From Actinoplanes couchii (GTDB lineage: Bacteria; Actinomycetota; Actinomycetes; Mycobacteriales; Micromonosporaceae), in NCBI RefSeq assembly GCF_016862075.1, contig NZ_BOMG01000082.1, positions 81,274-145,273 of the forward strand: 64,000 nucleotides of DNA, written 5' to 3'. Position 1 is the first letter of the stretch. Every line of letters begins with the position of its first letter. Below the pieces are notes generated by a model. The model was given only the letters and a program-made list of their open reading frames with translations, was not told the origin of the DNA and did not search any database. Below are positions 62,051 to 64,000 of this stretch, one piece after another. Made by a program: the position numbers and the translations under genes.

Positions 62051-62227
62051 TCAAGCGGGTGAATCCAGCCGCACCCGATCGAGCGCAGGCTCACAAGCAT
62101 TGCAGCGAAGCTCCTCGCCGCAACTGACGCACCAGTCGCGGGTGCGCCGTAGCCACCACCCCAGACCGACGCCGGCGAGCAGGCTGAGCATGCCGACGAT
62201 GGCCGAGACGGTGACCGCGCCGGTCAT
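62051..62227 (-). CDS. Small membrane protein with C-terminal Cys motif
   Basis: A 58-residue protein: one transmembrane helix at about 4-25, then CVSCGEELRCNAC, a zinc-ribbon-like pair of Cys pairs. ATG overlaps the upstream stop by 4 bases (ATGA), so it is translated together with the preceding 98-residue protein. Function unknown. Confidence 0.6.
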   Translation of the reverse strand: MTGAVTVSAIVGMLSLLAGVGLGWWLRRTRDWCVSCGEELRCNACEPALDRVRLDSPA

Positions 62228-62520
62228 CGCCGCGGGTTCCTGCGCATCAGCGTCACGGCGCGGTTGTCGAGGGCGTCGATGTCGGAGCGGGGGGTCACGT
62301 AGGGGGCGGTGAAGGTGTCCACACCCGTCCCCGAGTGCTTCTCCGACCGGTAGGTGACCGTGACGGCACGGGGCGACGAGGCCTCGATGACCCCGGCCAC
62401 CCAGCAGCCGCGGTAGACCCACACCGGGTCGGCCGGACGGTAGCTCTCCGCCGGTGCGACGTCGGCCGGATCGCGATGCGGCGGGGTCACGGTCGGCGTG
62501 GACACCATCAGGTTCAGCAT
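62224..62520 (-). CDS. Hypothetical protein
   Basis: A 98-residue soluble protein with a compact beta-rich stretch (DPVWVYRGCWVAGVIEASSPRAVTVTYRS) that looks like a small SH3-like barrel. ATG 62520 has GGAGG 8 bases upstream. It is first in a two-gene leftward unit, divergent from the XRE regulator. Confidence 0.6.
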   Translation of the reverse strand: MLNLMVSTPTVTPPHRDPADVAPAESYRPADPVWVYRGCWVAGVIEASSPRAVTVTYRSEKHSGTGVDTFTAPYVTPRSDIDALDNRAVTLMRRNPRR

Positions 62521-62858
62521 GGACTTGCCTCCAAGGTCTGATGACTTTGGTTTCCAGATCGACAGGCACGAGCGCAACCGATCGACAGGCGCCGAGCGCA
62601 ACCGGCTGAGCAGCCGAAGATTTCGGCACGCTCTGTTAGCGGTCAGTACGTGTCTGTCAGCTATCATGCTCGTCATCAAGTGCGTTCGCAAGGCCGGATG
62701 CACGTGCATCCGCAACGAACGGGCAGAACCGGAAGCAAGCACGGCCGGTTCGGAAGTGGTCGACAGTGAGTTTGACGGCTGGTTTCGCGGTTGACGATCT
62801 CCGCCTTAGGATGCGTAAGGCTGCGCCGGGCAGTCACAGAGCAGCGACGAGGAGTCAG
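62521..62858. other. Divergent promoter region
   Basis: 338 bases between the leftward two-gene unit and the rightward XRE regulator. No convincing gene or inverted repeat was seen; likely promoters for both sides. Confidence 0.45.
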
Positions 62859-63749
62859 GTGAGCGCGGGTTCGCAGGAGGAGACGCCGAGCGGCGGACCT
62901 ACCGTGCTGCGCATCCTGCTCGGCTCCCAGCTTCGAAAGCTGCGGGAGTCGAAAGGGATCACCCGAGAGGCCGCGGGGTACGAGATCCGCGCCTCCGGAT
63001 CCAAGATCAGCCGGATGGAGCTCGGCCGCGTCAGCTTCAAGGAGCGCGACGTCACCGACCTTCTCACTCTGTACGGGGTGAGCGACTCCGCCGAGCGTGA
63101 TGCCCTGATCGGCCTCGCCCGCCAGGCGAACAGCCCGGGCTGGTGGCAGCACTTCGGTGACGTCCTGCCGAACTGGTTCCAGGCCTACCTGGGGCTCGAA
63201 GCGGCCGCGTCGCTGATCCGGACCTACGAGATCCAGTTCGTTCCCGGCCTGCTGCAGACCCCGGACTACGCCCGCGCCGTCATCATGCTCGGCCACGCCG
63301 GCGCCAGCTCCGACGAGATCAACCGCCGGGTCGATGTGCGCCTGCAGCGCCAGCAGATCCTCACCCGTCAGGGCGGCCCGCAGGTCTGGGCGGTCATCGA
63401 CGAGGCGGTGCTGCGCCGGCCGATCGGTGGCGTCGACGTCATGCGGGCCCAGATCGAGGCGCTGATCGAGGCGGCCAAGCTGCCCAGCGTGCGCCTGCAG
63501 ATCATCCCGTTCCAGGCGGGCGGGCACGCGGCGGCCGGTGGCCCGTTCGCGATCCTGCGCTTCCCGGAGCCGGAGCTCCCCGATGTGGTCTACGTCGAGC
63601 AGCTCACCAGCGCCATCTACCTGGACAAGCGCGAGGACGTCGACCACTACGCGATGGCGATGGAGCGCGTCTGCATCGACGCCGAGCCGCCCAACGACAC
63701 GCCGGAGATTCTCGGCAAGCTGCTCAACGAGATCGGCCGCCCGGCCTGA
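62859..63749 (+). CDS. XRE-family regulator with DUF5753 domain
   Basis: A 296-residue regulator: helix-turn-helix at about 18-75 (QLRKLRESKGITREAAGYEIRASGSKISRMELGRVSF) and DUF5753 from about 110 to the end (YEIQFVPGLLQTPDYARAV, AVIDEAVLRRPIGG, LQIIPFQAGGHAA, VVYVEQLTSAIYLD). GTG 62859 follows GAGGAG. Such proteins are abundant in mycelial actinomycetes, usually beside a small DUF397 gene, which is not seen here. Confidence 0.88.
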   Translation: MSAGSQEETPSGGPTVLRILLGSQLRKLRESKGITREAAGYEIRASGSKISRMELGRVSFKERDVTDLLTLYGVSDSAERDALIGLARQANSPGWWQHFGDVLPNWFQAYLGLEAAASLIRTYEIQFVPGLLQTPDYARAVIMLGHAGASSDEINRRVDVRLQRQQILTRQGGPQVWAVIDEAVLRRPIGGVDVMRAQIEALIEAAKLPSVRLQIIPFQAGGHAAAGGPFAILRFPEPELPDVVYVEQLTSAIYLDKREDVDHYAMAMERVCIDAEPPNDTPEILGKLLNEIGRPA

Positions 63750-63852
63750 CCGACCCCGGCCCGAGAGGTCCCCGGCGGTTCAAAAGAGCAGATCAAAAGC
63801 CATTCAAAGGCTGCGGCCGCGGTACGTCCATCGAACAGCGCAGTCACGAGCA

Positions 63853-64000
63853 CTACCGCTGTCGCGCGCTGTCCCGGCCGAAGGGGTCACGGTCGCCGTG
63901 GCCGAGCCGCGGTCCAGAGGTCGAGCGGTCGCCGTGGCCGAACAGCGGTCCAGAGGTCGAACGGTCGCCGTGGCCGAACAGCGGTCCAGAGGTCGAACGG
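63853..64000 (-). CDS. C-terminal fragment of a repeat protein
   Basis: On the minus strand an open frame enters from the right edge and stops with TAG at 63853-63855. It encodes nearly perfect copies of the 12-residue unit RSTSGPLFGHGD, then a short tail ending DSARQR. Codon use is better here than in the other frames of the repeat, but the plus strand is also open, so coding is likely rather than certain. Function unknown. Confidence 0.4.
   Translation of the reverse strand, partial: RSTSGPLFGHGDRSTSGPLFGHGDRSTSGPRLGHGDRDPFGRDSARQR
63890..64000. repeat. 36-bp tandem repeat
   Basis: Three units of 36 bp (63890-63925, 63926-63961, 63962-63997) and the start of a fourth run off the window. 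The first differs from the others at a few bases; the second and third are identical. The period is a multiple of 3, suiting a coding repeat. Confidence 0.85.

Noticed and set aside
63890..64000. Regular 36-bp repeats resembling a CRISPR array
   Set aside because: The units are directly adjacent with no spacers, so this is a tandem repeat, not CRISPR.

Overview
The window is high-GC chromosomal DNA of a filamentous actinobacterium, most like Micromonosporaceae (Actinoplanes-type). Evidence: strong G/C at third codon positions, frequent GTG starts, a DtxR-type iron box, XRE/DUF5753 and roadblock proteins, secreted polysaccharide enzymes and many short ATGA overlaps. Taxonomy is inferred from style, not from a marker gene.

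Layout. 0-1 kb: the tail of an unknown gene and a membrane protein. 1-7.7 kb: an iron-regulated heme acquisition locus, with two divergent operons around one iron box at 4014-4032. Leftward run an HtaA/WxL surface protein, a DUF916 partner and heme oxygenase. Rightward run a neocarzinostatin-like surface protein and HmuTUV. 7.6-11.7 kb: a type III mod/res pair whose Res seems to have lost its nuclease residues. 11.9-20.4 kb: a secreted protein, a DUF4132 giant, threonine aldolase, pectate lyase and a hypothetical protein. 20.4-23.6 kb: a three-gene sugar-acid or inositol-like catabolic operon behind a perfect LacI-type palindrome. 23.6-36.5 kb: ordinary genes, including DinB, pseudokinase-LamG, ArsR, roadblock, DUF2071, BioY, M4 protease, a two-component system, a lytic polysaccharide monooxygenase, DUF305, a beta-propeller and an MFS pump.

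36.8-60.4 kb is a dense defence island, bounded on the right by purC. Its outer parts carry restriction-modification genes predicted to share the target GCCGGC: a decayed NgoMIV-type endonuclease pseudogene (36.8 kb), a Vsr nick-repair endonuclease, a C5 methyltransferase (39.4 kb), and an apparently intact NaeI homologue (59.2-60.4 kb). A small leftward operon (phage-like C5 methyltransferase, ribbon-helix-helix protein, Vsr) has repeated TGTCATGACA palindromes.

The core of the island looks like a DISARM-related but unfamiliar system. A leftward operon encodes a GHKL (Hsp90/sacsin-like) ATPase fused to an SF2 helicase, a NERD nuclease fused to an SF1 helicase, a DrmA-like helicase and a DrmB/DUF1998 protein, closed by a strong hairpin. 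Next to it are a leftward Ser/Thr kinase and a winged-helix/HNH protein. A second GHKL-SF2 helicase paralogue faces this array from the right-reading side, just after the C5 methyltransferase. Canonical DISARM partners (DrmC phospholipase-D, DrmD, DrmE) are not seen. The most likely reading is an ATP-dependent anti-phage system that uses GCCGGC methylation as its self mark. That functional link is inference.

60.6-64 kb: purC, three small membrane or hypothetical genes, an XRE/DUF5753 regulator, and the 3' end of a leftward gene with 36-bp tandem repeats at the window edge. No tRNA, rRNA, CRISPR array or insertion sequence was recognised.
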